From the NCBI GenBank assembly GCA_037179515.1, contig JAXCGZ010003825.1, positions 121,484 through 185,483 on the forward strand: a DNA stretch of 64,000 bases. Direction: 5' to 3'. The notes under the pieces were generated by a model. That model did no database searches, was not told where the DNA came from, and saw only the letters and a list, made by a program, of their open reading frames with translations. Positions within the stretch are counted from its first letter, which is position 1. The number at the start of each line of letters is the position of its first letter. The DNA is from Halocaridina rubra (Eukaryota; Arthropoda; Malacostraca; Decapoda; Atyidae). The position numbers and the translations under genes are program-made. Below are positions 1 through 56,092 of the stretch, one piece after another.

Positions 1-2700
1 GCACTGCTCATAAGTGATAGGATTCAAGTTGAAGAAATAAACTTGGCTATAGAAAGTGATTTCAAGGAATTTCTTATTGCTCGCATAAATACTGGGTCAG
101 AGAGCATTATAATAACTTGTATATAACCCACCAAGGAACGAGAATAGGCTAGAAATTTTTGAGGAAAGTCATATAGGTACTATTGAAGTCATAAACTCAG
201 TTGTTAACATGGCACAGGAGAGAAAATGTAGGATTTTGATTATGGGAGATTTTAATCATAAAGAGATAGATTGGATAAACCTTGACCAATACAGTGGTGA
301 AGACTCAATCGGGTTTAGATTCCTAGATTGTGTACAAGGGAATTCCTACACCAACATGTAATGGAACCAACGAGGGCCAGGGATGGGGATGAGCCATCAC
401 TACTTGATCTAGTATTCACAGATTATGTGTTGGATATTGAAAAAATTGAGTATGAACCACCAATTGGAAAGAGTGACCACTGTGTGTTGTTGATGGAGTA
501 TATCATTGAAGATATTCTGCCTGAGAGTAGAGGCACTGAGGACATGAGGAGGAACTATCCGAAAGATTACATCAGAGTGAATGAGCTTTTTGCAGTTATT
601 GACTGGAGAACCTTATTTTACAACAAATCTGTACAATAAATGTATGACATCTTTTGTGAGAAATATGGGAAGATAGTAGATTGCTGCATACCTGTCACCA
701 AAGTAGGTGTAATTCATGTCAGAGAGAAATGATTCGATAATGAGTGTAAAAGAGCTAAGGAGTGGAGAGACAAATGCTGGAAAAGGTATAGGAGGAGAAA
801 AAACATAAATGCCTGGAAAACCTACAAAAGAGCAAGAAATGATTACCTAAGTAAAAGAAGAGAGGCAGAGAGAGACTATGAGAGGGACATCAGTAGGAAG
901 GCTAAAGAAAATCCCAAGCTTTTCCACAGCTTTATTAGAGGAAAACTGAAGGTAAAAAAAAACAGGTTTTAAGGCTTAAGAGAGCGGATGGAAGCATCTC
1001 TGAGATGGATGAAGAGATCTGCAAAGAATTGAACAAGGAGTTTCAGTCAGTATTTACAGTAGAAAATACCCCACCCCCTCAGATTGCAGAGATAGAAGCC
1101 CAAGGGCCGGTATTAGAGAACATCAACCTTACAGCCACAGAGGTATGCAAGGTGCTGATGGATTTAGATGTTCATAAAACTACGGTCCTGATGATATATC
1201 CCCTCATGTACTTAAAAAATGCACAAACTCAATATCAGTGGCACTAAGTATCATATTTAAAAAGTCACGGGAGTCAGGGGATATTTCAAGATGCTGGAAA
1301 CAAGCAAACGGGATACCTGTCTTGAAAAAGGTAAGGAGGGATACGGCTCTGAACTATAGACCAGTTTCCTTGACCAGCATAGTTTGCAAAGTTATGGAGA
1401 AACTACTAAGGAAACATATCTCTCTTCACTTGGAATCCTTCAACTTTTTGTCAGTGAGACAACATGGCTTCAGAGAAGGTAGATCAACAGTAACAAACTT
1501 ATTAGAATTTTATGATGAGGTAAGCCGAATCTTACAGGAAAGAGAGGGCTGGGCAGATTTCATATTCCTAGACTTCCAGAAAGCGTTTGACACTGTTCCA
1601 CATGGGAGACTTATTAGGAAGCTGCAAGCAATGGCTAGAATAGGTGGAAATGTCTTGGAATGTATAAGAACTTACTTAGAAGGAAGGGAACAAAGGGTTA
1701 GAGTAAGACACTCAGTGTCTGAATGGAAAAGAGTTCTTAGTGGAGTTCCACAGCGTTCAGTTTTAGGGCCACTTTTGTTCCTTGTATATGTAAATGACCT
1801 ACTAGAGTCTGTAAATTCATTCATGAATATGTATGAAGATGATGCAAAGATTGTGAAGAAAGTAGGAAACGAGAACAATGGTAGAAAACTTCAGGAAGAT
1901 TTTAATAGTCTGCATGAGTGGTCAGAAAAGTGGCTAATGAAATTCAATACTTCAAAATGTAAGGTAATGAGAATGGGTACAAGTGCAAGAAGGCCCAAGC
2001 TTGACTACTCGGTGGCTGGAGTACAACTTCAAGAGACAGAAAATGAGAGAGATCTAGGCGTAAACATACTGGCAGATTTGTCTCCAGAAATTCATATAAA
2101 TGGCATAGTAAGGGAAGCATATGCCATCTTATCAAATGTAAGGGTAGCCTTCAGGCACATAGACAAGGAAATGTTCAGAAATATTTATGTAACCTATGTG
2201 AGGTCAAAACTCGAATATGCAGCCCCCTTTTGGAATCCGCACTTGAAAAAGCACATAGCTAAGCTTGAAAAAGTTAAAAGACATGCCACGAAACTAGTTC
2301 CAGAAATACGTACACTCACTTATGATGAGAGGCTGAGGGAATTAGACTTACCATCACTGGAAGCTAGAAGATTGAGGGGGGATATGGTGAGTCTTTAAAT
2401 TCCTTCATGGTTTTGATAAAGTGGATAGGGGTCGATATTTTGATATGGCTGGCTCTAGAACTACAGGTCATAGTTTGAAGTTTGGTAAGAAAAGTTCTTT
2501 GCAGGATGTAAGGAAATACTTTTTCAGTGTAAGAGTAGTTGATAATTGGAATTGGCTAAGCAAGGAGGTAGTTTATGCTATCTCAATCCATAGTTTTAAG
2601 GACATGTATGATAAGTATCACTAAGTATAAAATGGAACCGATGAGGAGACGGGGAGATACGAGCTTTGGGCTCTTTCCCGTAAACACAATTAGGTAATCG
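1..2700 (+). mobile_element. LINE-A copy A1 (CR1/L2-like non-LTR retrotransposon), degenerate
   Basis: This copy enters from the window edge inside its apurinic-type endonuclease. LLDLVFTD and GKSDHCVLL (around 400-490) are endonuclease motifs; MGDFNHKEIDW is also readable near 243. Reverse transcriptase follows at 1238-2398 with YRPVSLTSIVCKVMEK, GFREGRSTVTNLLEF, FLDFQKAFDTVPHG and LGPLLFLVYVNDL. The frame is broken near 640-1005, near 1240 and near 2395. Two conserved motifs are damaged: PQG is PQR near 1750, and the catalytic FADD is YEDD near 1830. The 3' end carries the tail CACAATTAGGTAAT and then runs into a (TA)n array. It is inactive. The clade assignment is by motif style only. Confidence 0.9.
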
Positions 2701-2711
2701 CATACATACGT

Positions 2712-2817
<106 letters not shown>

Positions 2818-2818
2818 T

Positions 2819-3576
2819 CTATCTGTTTGTGGAGGAGAAGCTGGAGGAGTGGAGAAGAGTGATGGAGGATAGAGGACTGAAAATCAGCAGGAAGAAGACA
2901 GAGTACTTGAGGTTGAGAGATGATGAGGATGGGGAGGTCAGTTTGCAGGGGGAGGTGTTGAAAAGAGTTTAAAAGTTCAAGTACTTGGGATCAACAGTAG
3001 CAGAGGATGGTGACCTAGAGTCAGAAATAACCCACAGAATACAATCAGGATGGAAGAACTGGAAGAAAGTGTCTGGGGTGCTGTGCGACAGGAGAATAGG
3101 GATTAAGTTGAGGGGTAAAGTGCATAAGACAGTTGTGAGACCTGCGATGATGTATGGAGCAAAGACATGGGCAATAAAGAAGATACAAGAGAAAAAACTG
3201 GATATGGCAGAGATGAGGATGTTGAGATGGATGTGTGGAGTGACAAGAAGCGATAAGATCAGCAACGAGGTAATTAGAGGTACCTCAAAAGTTATAGAAA
3301 TATCAGATAAGATACAAAAAAGTAGACTAAGATGGTATGGCCATGTCGTTAGGAGGGATGAACAATATGTTGGGAGGAGGGTGATGGAAATGGATATACA
3401 GGGTAGGAGAAGGAGGGGGAAAACAAAGCGTAGGTGGATGGATTGCAACAATGACGATCTGAGGTCTAAAGGTTTGTTGGGTGATGAGGTATGGGACAGA
3501 AACAAATGGAGAAAACTGGCCAGAAACATCGACCCTACATAAAAGTGGGAAAAGATGTAGACGAAGAAGAAGAAGA
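2819..3576 (+). mobile_element. RTE-clade LINE 3' fragment
   Basis: The frame at 2985-3542 encodes the C-terminal part of an RTE-type reverse transcriptase: [86 protein letters not shown] and the terminal NIDPT. Upstream, 2830-2969 reads [19 protein letters not shown] in the same style but is cut off by TAA at 2970. The catalytic core is missing, so this is a 5'-truncated copy. It ends in a GAAGAAGAAGAA tail typical of RTE elements, directly followed by (TA)n. Confidence 0.88.
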
Positions 3577-3943
<367 letters not shown>

Positions 3944-3974
3944 GCAGATGTCAATAACGTATTTGCATATGTAA

Positions 3975-4625
3975 TAAAAATCTATGCCAGGGACACAATA
4001 AACGAAACTGGATTGAAATTTTCCATTTTACTATATAAAGCATGTTATTACAGTGCATTCGATCACTACCTGTTATCATTTTCAGTGCCAGTACCTATGT
4101 ACAAAAATACAAACTATATTATTCGAATATTGAAATAACAGAGAATAATCTTGACAAAACAATGGGAGCAAAAATAAAGTTACGAAAAATTAGATTAAAG
4201 ATGTACCAACAACAAAAGTAAATAACAAGTATTTACAATTAAATTTCTAAAATAGAAAATTCAGGAAAAGTACATTAGTACTTTATGTGAATCATATATG
4301 TTTAGATTAGGTTTTTCTATTGCTTTATCGTCATTGCTTCATATAATTCTAATTCTAATTTACCATTTAATCTTTTAATACCTTTAAAATTTTCGAATAG
4401 TATTGGATGTAACGTGCTGTCTCATTGCTTTCTTATTTCTGATGGCTGATGACTGAGAGTCCACAGTATTCTAGATAGAGCGAAGCAAGATGCAAAACGT
4501 TCTTGCCCGCATAGGTGACCCTGCCGTTGCCACGTTAATACTGATATGCAACTGAGGACTCCAGCCCAGCAAATAATTTATCTTTAGTTTTAAAGCATTA
4601 GTGTAATCTTTTAAGTGCTCTAGAG
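3975..4625 (+). mobile_element. Penelope-like element, 5' terminal arm (inverted copy)
   Basis: From ATGCCAGGGACACA near 3985 to TCTTTTAAGTGCTC near 4620 this sequence matches the reverse complement of 7370-6603 with moderate divergence. It is a second, opposite copy of the terminal region of the Penelope-like element to its right. It lacks the GC-rich block that the right arm carries at 6720-6890. No coding capacity was recognised. Confidence 0.75.
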
Positions 4626-5574
4626 TCTAGATGATATAATTACATCTAAATGAAGCCGACCAAGATGTAAGCAAGCCTCACTCCTTAACCTATTACTAGC
4701 CAGACACACCGTATGCTGTGACACAGGGTCTCCCTCCACCTGATGGTACAAAGCCGCCACCAATCTGCAGCGCATCACCCTGCCCAAGAACCTCCGCAGA
4801 AGCACAGCAGTCAACCTGCACCATTTGAGACCCTGTTACAAGTGCACCTGGTGAATAGTGGAAGATCTCATTAAGGAGTGCACCTTCTGCCAGGAAGCCT
4901 CACTGCATCCACTGTTCCACTGCATCCTCGAATGTGAAGTCTTTTCTGAAATTCGTTGGAAGACTAGTGCCCCAGTGACACCTAGCATGGATCCCAATGC
5001 CCTTCAGGTTGCTAGCTCCATAATCAGAATAGCAACAGTGAACTTCTAGATAACTAGACAACAACTCATGCTCATTGTCAAGCCATGACCTGAAGAGGTT
5101 GAGAACCAGTTCCCCAGCCTCTGCAGCGTGAGCCCAACACATGCTGATGTGGTTCCGAAATTAAGCCTTGTCTTTGCTGGTCATCAGCAAGACCCCTTCT
5201 CTTTATTATTTTTCTCTTCCATATTTTGTTCATCCATTTATTTTTCATTTTTATATATTCATAAATTTGCTTTTGTCTAGTTTCCCTTTCCCTTCCTTCC
5301 TGGTGATCCTTTAGGGGTTAAAAGGGTGCACGTGGCACCATCATCTCTCCCTTCTTCGCCCCTATCCTGTCTCGGATTTCCTCTTCCTCTCAACAAGGCA
5401 CCTCTAAAAAAATTTCAGGGGACTATTATTTCTGAGCGGAACATTTTTGTTCCCTCTTATCTTTGCAGATGTATTCCAGATCCAGCCGATCCTACCTGTG
5501 GGCCCACCAAGGCTCGGCCACCCTCATGGGTGGATATCAATAACGGAACACACGCAATTAATTACTTTCTTCAT
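4626..5574 (+). mobile_element. Non-LTR retrotransposon 3' fragment with zinc knuckle
   Basis: Plus-strand frames around 4740-5050 read AVNLHHLRPCYKCTW, a stop, then VEDLIKECTFCQEASLHPLF and HCILECEVFSEIR. The C-x2-C-x9-H-x4-C pattern after a helical stretch resembles the region behind the RNase H domain of Jockey/I-type LINEs. The next 500 bp, with the open frame 5326-5577 (SYLCRCIPDPADPTCGPTKA), look like the 3' part of the same element; I cannot name it. It is bounded by Penelope sequence on both sides. Confidence 0.5.
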
Positions 5575-6131
5575 TAGACAAAGCATTTTAGGATAATTTT
5601 AATTACGTATTTTATCAAACAAAAAGAAGTTATCTTAAAATAAGAGCTAGTAGAAAATCATGGGCAATCAAATATGTAGAGATGTTTTGAAACGCCTTAT
5701 AAACATGGATATATAATAGGAACAGATTTAATAGTCTCAAACTAAAAAAGTGCCGATAAAACTTTGTTTACTTTTAAAAGGGGAGGAAACTATAAAAATT
5801 CAATAATAGACCTGTAAAAGTACATTTTCTGTGAATTGATAGTTTTGTGGTGAAACCTATTTTATTAATATCAATATCCAAAAAAGAGTTTAGCATTAAC
5901 TTCCTGTTCAATTTTGAATTTTATTTTGTTATGTCTTGAGTTAAAATATTAAAAAAAAAGACATCACGTCAATATTTGCATTAAATTCTAGAAAACAATC
6001 ATCTACATAACGTTTGTAAATAACAGGTCTAATTGGTGGCATATTCATCCATAATTTCTAAAGTGTGCCATGAATATTACAGCAACTACAGGCCCCAAAG
6101 GGCTGCCCATATCAATACTATCTACGTATTG

Positions 6132-6277
<146 letters not shown>

Positions 6278-6719
6278 TGCCATTAAACAAGAAGTTATTT
6301 TCTTTCACTGCCATGTTAACAAACGACTTGACAAGATTTATCTTGCCTTCCAAAAGATTGATATTAAATAGACTTTCAACAACAAGATTTATTGTTTCCT
6401 CAAGTGGAATATTAGTGAAAAGAATTATCTACATCAAAACTAGCTAACTGTAAATTCTGCAGATTAGTATTATTTAACCACATCAACAAATTTGAAATAC
6501 TCATGCAGAACAAAATAATTTTGGCACTAGGGCTGCACAATTGACTCAAAGTATTTAGCCATATTATATCTTTTATACATTTTGTTATTTTGATGTAATA
6601 ATATCATTTAGAGCAATTAAAAGAATAGGGTAATTTAATAGAACTAAAGATATATTACTTGCTGGGCTGGAGTCCTCAGTTGCATATCAGTAGTGTTGTG
6701 GCAACTGTAGGGTCACCTA

Positions 6720-6895
6720 TGTGGGCATGAACGTTGCACGCTCGCACTGCCTGTGGCCTCTCCGCCCCTCATACGGGTCGTCGCCGGGCAGCCCCAACCC
6801 CCCACGGGTCCCCCGCGCCTGCCGCGCACCCGGTCTGGCGGGCCGACCGACCCGTGAGCGAAGCCAGCGCGTACCACGACAGCCGCAGTAAGTAG
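6720..6895. other. GC-rich block in the right Penelope arm
   Basis: About 175 bp of strongly GC-rich DNA (CGGGTCGTCGCCGGGCAGCC, GGGTCCCCCGCGCC) in otherwise AT-rich sequence. The left arm has only some 35 bp of unrelated sequence here. It is either an insertion on the right or a deletion on the left. No function is recognised. Confidence 0.8.
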
Positions 6896-7386
6896 TCATC
6901 AGTCATCAGAAATAAGAAAGCAATGAAACAGCACGTTATATCCAATACTTTTTGAAAATATCAAAGTTATTAAAAGATAAAATAAGAATCTGAAAATGGA
7001 AATACATCAAGCAAGGACAATAAAACAACATAAAACTAATCTAAACATATATGATTCACAAAAAAATAATGCATTTTCTTCTATTTTCTATTTTGGAATT
7101 TTAAGTGTAATAGTTGTTATGTATTTTTGTTGTTGTTACATATTTAATTGAATTTTAAGCAACTATTTACTTTATTCTTCCATTGTTTTGTCATGATTAC
7201 TCTTTGTTATTTGAAATTTCGGTGACATAGTTTGTATTTTTATACATAGGTAATGGCACTGAAGATAATTACAGATAGTGGTCGAATGCACTGTAATAAA
7301 GTGCTTTATAAATTAAAATAATAAACTTCAATCCAGTGTCATTTACTGTGTCCCTGGCATCGAGTTTTATCACACACACACACAAA

Positions 7387-9256
7387 CGAGCAAGAAATGA
7401 CTACCTAATTAAAAGGAGAGAGGCAGAGAGAGACTATGAGAGGGACATCACCAGGAAGGCTAAAGAAAATTCCAAGCTTTTCCACAGCTGTATCAGAGGA
7501 AAACTGAAGGTAAAAGAACAGGTTTTAAGGCTAAAGAGAGCGGATGGAAGCATCACTGAGACGGATGAAGAGATCTGCAAAGAATTGAACAAGGAGTTTC
7601 AGTCAGTATTTACAGTAGAAAATACCCCACCCCCTCAGATTGCAGAGATAAAAGCTCAAGGGCCGGTATTAGAGAACATCAACCTTACAGCCACAGAGGT
7701 ATGCAAAGCGCTGATGGATTTAGATGTTCATAAAGCTACAGGTCCTGATGGCATATCCCCTCATGTACTTAAAAAATGCGCAAAATCAATATCAGTGGCA
7801 CTAAGTATCATATTTAAAAAGTCACTGGAGTCAGGGGAGATTCCAAGATGCTGGAAACAAGCAAATGTGATACCGATCTTCAAAATGGGAAGGAGGGATA
7901 CGGCTCTGAACTATAGACCAGTTTCCTTGACCAGCATAGTTTGCAAAGTTATGGAGAAACTACTAAGGAAACATATCTCTCTTCACTTGGAATCCTTCAA
8001 CTTTTTGTCAGTGAGGCAACATGGCTTCAGAGAAGGTAGATCAACACTAACAAACTTATTAGAATTTTATTATGAGGTAAGCCGAATCTTACAGGAAAGA
8101 GAGGGCTGGGCAGATTGCATATTCCTAGACTTCCAGAAAGTGTTTGACACTGTTCCACATGGGAGACTTATTAGGAAGCTGCAAGCAATGGCTAGAATAG
8201 GTGGAAATGTCTTGGAATGGATAAAAACTTACTTAGAAGGAAGGGAACAGAGGGTTAGAGTAAGACACTCAGTGTCTGAATGGTGAAGAGTTAGTAGTGG
8301 AGTTCCACAGGGTTCAGTTTTAGGGCCACTTTTGTTCCTTGTATATGTAAATGACCTACCAGAGTCTGTAAATTCATTCATGAATATGTTTGCAGATGAT
8401 GCAAGGATTGTGAAGAAAGTAAAAAATGAGAACAATGGTAGAGAACTTCAGGAGGATCTAAATAGTCTGCATGAGTGGTCAGAAAAGTGGCTGATGAAAT
8501 TCAATACTTCAAAATGTAAGGTAATGAGAATGGGTACAAGTGCAAGAAGGCCCAAACTTGACTACTCGGTGGCTGGAGTACAACTTCAAGAGACAGAAAA
8601 TGAGAGAGATCTAGGAGTAAACATACAGGCAGATTTGTCTCCAGAAATACATATAAATGGCATAGTAAGGGCAGCATATGCATTCTTATCAAATGTAAGG
8701 GTAGCTTTCAGGCACATGGACAAGGAAATGTTCAGAAATATTTATGTAACCTATGTGAGGCTAAAACTCGAATATGCAGCCCCCTTTTGGAATTCACACT
8801 TGAAAAAGTACATAGCTAAGCTTGAAAAAGTTCAAAGACATGCCACGAAACTGGTGCCAGAAATACACAATCTCAGTTATGATGAGATGCTGAGGGAATT
8901 AGACTTACCATCACTGGAAGCTAGAAGATTGAGGGGGGATATGGTGAGAGTCTTTAAATTCCTTCATGGCTATGATAGAGTGGATAGGGATCGATATTTT
9001 GATATGGCTGGCTCTAGAAGTAGAGGTCATAGTTTGAAGCTTCGTAAGAAAACTTGTTTGCAGGATGTAAGGAAATACTTTTTCAGTGTAAGAGTAGTTG
9101 ATAATTGGAATTGGCTAAGCGAGGAGGTAGTTAATGCTATCTCAATCCATAATTTTAAGGACAGGTATGATAAGTATCACTAAGTATAAAATGGAACCGA
9201 TGAGGTGACGGGAAGATACGAGCTTTGGGCTCTTTCCCGTAAACACAATTAGGTAA
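7387..9256 (+). mobile_element. LINE-A copy A2, 5'-truncated, near-intact reverse transcriptase
   Basis: It begins after a short CA run following the Penelope arm, at the point matching base 834 of copy A1, so the endonuclease is lost. One frame covers 7387-9183 with a single in-frame TGA at 8284-8286 (SEW-stop, where the minus copy at 61-64 kb reads SEWRR). RT motifs: HKATGPDGISPHVLKK, NYRPVSLTSIVCKV, HGFREGRSTLTNLL, LDFQKVFDTVPHG, SGVPQGSVLGPLLFLVYVND and the intact catalytic MFADDARI. The C-terminal domain ends FKDRYDKYH. The 3' tail is ACACAATTAGGTAA. This is the best-preserved RT in the window, but the copy cannot be autonomous. Confidence 0.92.
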
Positions 9257-9271
9257 GCCCACACAATCACA

Positions 9272-9734
9272 GAATCCGCACTTGAAAAAGCACATAGCTA
9301 AGCTTGAAAAAGTTCAAAGACATGCCACGAAACTGGTGCCAGAAATACGCAACCTCAGTTATGATGAGAGGCTGAGGGAATTAGACTTACCATCACTCGA
9401 AGCTAGAAGATTGAGGGGGATATGGCGACAGTCTTTAAATTCTTCATGGTTATGATAGAGTGGATAGGGATCGATATTTTGATATGGGTGGCTCTAGAAC
9501 AAGAGGTCATAGTTTGAAGCTTCGTAATAAAACTTGTTTGCAGGATGTAAGGAAATACTTTTTCAGTGTAAGAGTAGTTGATAATTGTAATTGGCTAAGC
9601 GAGGAGGTAGTTAATGCTATCTCAATCCATAGTTTTAAGGACAGGTATGATAAGCATCACTAAGTATAAAATGGAACCGATGAGGAGACGGGAAGATACG
9701 AGCTTTAGGCTTTCCCGTAAACACAATTAGGTAA
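9272..9734 (+). mobile_element. LINE-A copy A3, short 3' fragment
   Basis: It starts at the coding point for NPHLKKHIAKLEK, 15 bp after the tail of copy A2, and runs to its own tail ACACAATTAGGTAA. The frame 9460-9663 encodes the last 67 residues (MGGSRTRGHSLKL to FKDRYDKHH). A deletion near 9420 breaks the frame upstream of it. Confidence 0.9.
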
Positions 9735-9738
9735 TTAC

Positions 9739-10149
9739 AGTTATGATGAGAGGCTGAGGGAATTAGACTTACCATCACTGGAATCTAGAAGATTAAAGGG
9801 GGATATGGTAACAGTCTTTAAATTCCTTCATGGTTATGATAGAGTGGATAAGGATCAATATTTTGATATGGCTGGCTCTAGAAGTAGAGGTCATAGTTTG
9901 AAGCTTCGTAAGAAAACTTCTTTGCAAGATGGTAAGGAAATACTTTCCGAGTGTAAGAGTAGATGATAATTGGAATTGGCTAAGCGAGGAGGTAGTTAAT
10001 GCTATCTCAATCCATAGTTTTCAGGATAGGTATGATAAGTATCACTAAGTATAAAACGGAACCGATGAGGAGACGGGAAGAGACGAGCTTTGGGCTCTTT
10101 CCCGTAAGCACAATTAGGTAATCACAATTAGGCAATCACACACACGCAC
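9739..10149 (+). mobile_element. LINE-A copy A4, short 3' fragment with doubled tail
   Basis: It starts at the coding point for SYDERLRELDLP, four bases after the tail of A3. The end shows the tail unit twice, CACAATTAGGTAAT then CACAATTAGGCAAT, and runs into CACACACACGCAC. Single-base indels break the frame (for example near 9930). Confidence 0.88.
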
Positions 10150-13330
<3,181 letters not shown>

Positions 13331-13678
13331 CGCCACATCATGCCTACTGTCCACTAGGTTGTTGATCACGTGTCTTAGGTTCGAGTCCTGGTCAGGTATA
13401 AAATATGATACATGTTTTCACATAAGTTAATGTGTTTCTTTGATTATCATTGATGCCTATATAGACTGGGATTTGAATTGAATGCGAAAACGAGGTTAAG
13501 AGAAGCTGTAATATGAACAAAGAATGAATGTGTTCATTCTGAGCAAAGCAATTAGCTTGCTTCTTTTTTTAGACCTTCATTGGTGTAGTTGGTAGTGCCT
13601 TGGCAGTCATTATGCGTCTTAGGTTTGAGTCCCAGTCAGGGGTAAAATATGAGTCATGTTTTCACGTGTGTTTACCTG

Positions 13679-13680
<2 letters not shown>
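13331..13680 (+). repeat. Diverged tRNA-like SINE copies, about 1.3 units
   Basis: Two B-box-like motifs (GGTTCGAGTCC near 13379 and GGTTTGAGTCC near 13621) and one A box (TAGTTGGTAGTGCC near 13580) lie in the same context as the 276-bp array at 16.9-18.6 kb. The copies are clearly older than that array. A (TA)n run follows directly. Confidence 0.75.

Positions 13681-13771
<91 letters not shown>
13681..13771. repeat. (TA)n array
   Basis: About 90 bp of TA, preceded by TATGTATATG variants at the 3' end of a SINE copy. Confidence 0.97.
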
Positions 13772-13772
<1 letters not shown>

Positions 13773-14059
13773 GTAAAAGTAATCTAATAAATACAGCATT
13801 TATTTACAAATTGTTTATTTAAGCATAGGTAAAATAAACTTCTAATTCAATATATTTAATTAGAGGATTTTTCATCTCAAAATCTGATATTAGTAGTTTG
13901 CTTCAAAAATGAGGTGGTGTTTGTTTGAAAGCCAGATATGGATCGTACCATAACCAACTGATATTGGACAGAATTAACCTTCAAATGGAATACTCTAACA
14001 AGTTACCTACAAAGACACCATTAAACTACTTAAGGGTGGTACCAAGAGTGTAGAGAGAA

Positions 14060-14310
14060 TTTTCAAAGAAAGTAGAAAGAGGATTACTGTGGTCAGGCCA
14101 TATAATGCGAAAAGAAGATAATTTACATTAGAATGCTACAGATATGGAGGTGGAGGGGAGGAGAGGAATAGGAAGGCCAAAGCTCCAATGGAAGGGTAAT
14201 ATAGCAAATGATATTTGAGACATGCGAGAGAGCAAAAGGTGGAAGAGGATAGTAGAGGAACAGCAACCCTACATAGAAATGGGTAAAAGCTGAAGACAAA
14301 GGAGTGGGAT
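14060..14310 (+). mobile_element. Decayed RT C-terminal fragment, RTE-like
   Basis: With frame changes it reads WSGHIMRRED, RGGVGRPKLQW and SKRWKRIVEEQQPYIEMGK, the typical end of an RTE-type reverse transcriptase (GHV.RR, GRPK..W, then the terminal motif). No continuous frame remains. Confidence 0.5.
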
Positions 14311-15837
14311 AAAGCTTTCAGGGAACAATGGAAGTCATAATTTCAAACCTTGAATAAGATTTAATTACTGCCAACACACTATGAAGGGTTAAAGTAATCT
14401 TGAGTTTGATAACTGTAAGTTAATAATTGTGAAAATACGACAATGGCAGAGATGAATGAGATTATGATGGACCTAAAGGGGAGGATTTGGAAATAATTAT
14501 CCATATCACAATTCTTCAATAAGGGATGATTATCCTCTAAGGTAAGTCAGGATACCCATGCAAGATTAAAAGCCAAAAAGTCCCTGGTCATTAGATAAGG
14601 ATAAACTTCAAAACCTTTTATATCAAGTCTGAATTCAAGAATTCCTTGTGGGATATAGAACCAACAATTGCACGTTAGGATATGAAAGTGGCTAAGTATT
14701 ACTGTCTGGATTTTAATTTTTGTCCATCTATGAGGCAGACCCTAAAGGGGATATTCATTTGAAGGTCACCACCCATCCTGGAAATATCCGAATATGGTCG
14801 ATATGGGAGGGGGCCCAGCAAGACGGTATAAATTTTTGTTGTAATATTCCACTTATTTCTATGTTTCTTGTTCTTTGTAATTTGTTTCAGATTAGTGTGC
14901 ATTTTTCTTTAAACTACTGAATTTTCTAATTTTACATTTTAGTTTATAAAAAGGCTATAGAAAACATAATACATATCTATTACACATTTTTAAAATTAAA
15001 CATGATACTATGCGTAGCACTAACACTAAAGTAAACACTATATATCACATTTTCTCTCAAACTCTGTATAGATCTAAATAAGAGATTACATATTCCACTG
15101 AAAATGGCAAACGTGAGAGAATACATGCTAAAGTAGAATTAACTTATCTGTTATTAGGAGGCTTAATCAATGTAACTTCTTCATATCCATGAGAGAATAA
15201 TAACTCTTGTAGTTTGGGTCCATTAAAGGCAAAAGAGCCCTGACTTTCAAGTTGCACCAGTTGCTTATGTACTGTATCTGTCTTTATCAGACTGTAACAC
15301 CAAATCAAATTTTAGCCTTACAAACACACACATACGGATTTACAAAGCAAGTATCTAAAAGAGGCTAAATCATTGTTTCTTCAGATTACAGGAATGTTCG
15401 TGAAAAGAAAGAGGAATGTATTGGTAATAAGTGAAAAAGGCGTATATGGGTGAGGGCTCTAAATCAACCACACCCCTTAAAGGAATTGCAGCCTCTGTAT
15501 ATGTATGTATATCTTATTACTATTTTATGTATATCTTACAACTATAGTAATATCAAGGCTGTTCTGCCAGACAGCCAAGGAAACGTCAACAATAACAACT
15601 AAAGTAATATACTATATTCTGTCAAGAGTAGAGCAGAAAGGATCATGAAAAGATCTTAGTATCATGGTCATGGTATAAATGTTACTTCTTGGAAGTCAAA
15701 CTTCATATAGGTAAGAACCAGATCACTTGCAAATTTTAAGAGATGACTATATAAAATACAGATTGGCTTTTAAACATACAGCCTAGGAAGGAAGACTTTC
15801 AAGTCTGTATTCCCATTCAAAGGAGTTTCAGCATTCA
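14311..15837. other. ORC4 3' flank, nothing further recognised
   Basis: AT-rich sequence downstream of the ORC4 stop. No canonical AATAAA on the minus strand within about 1 kb of the stop, no coding signal and no clear repeat. Confidence 0.5.
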
Positions 15838-55367
<39,530 letters not shown>

Positions 55368-55476
55368 GATGCAAATACCTTGCAAATTCTGCGAGAATCT
55401 GTAAGCGTAAAAATGAGAAAATATGAAGTAGTAGTAGTCGAGATCTCAGCTAAAGTAAAAGCTTATTAAGAAAGAA

Positions 55477-55880
<404 letters not shown>

Positions 55881-55976
<96 letters not shown>
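55881..55976. repeat. (TA)n array, right of T2 copy 3
   Basis: 96 bp of TA. Confidence 0.97.
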
Positions 55977-55977
<1 letters not shown>

Positions 55978-56025
55978 CCAATGAAACCATGATATTAACA
56001 ATACTATTGTCCACAAAAATTTTTC

Positions 56026-56092
56026 TTTAGGACATTGGGGGCCTTGAACTCGCATTGCAAACTACAATCATGCTGCCTTAACCAACTGAGCC
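56026..56092 (-). repeat. tRNA-derived SINE head
   Basis: On the minus strand GGGGCTCAGTTGGTTAAGGC (A box) is followed after about 25 nt by GAGTTCAAGGCCC (B-box-like). GGGGC and GCCCC can pair as an acceptor stem. The T arm does not pair properly, so this is SINE or tRNA pseudogene material, not a working tRNA. Confidence 0.6.

Noticed and set aside
2969..3529. 186-residue minus-strand frame
   Set aside because: Antisense shadow of the RTE reverse transcriptase on the plus strand, which has clear family motifs.
4440..4500. CTGATGA near the Penelope arms as part of a hammerhead ribozyme, known from some Penelope elements
   Set aside because: I could not find the required GAAA box after a closing stem II in either arm or strand.
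56026..56092. Functional tRNA gene
   Set aside because: A and B boxes are present, but the T arm does not pair and no full cloverleaf forms; SINE head is more likely.
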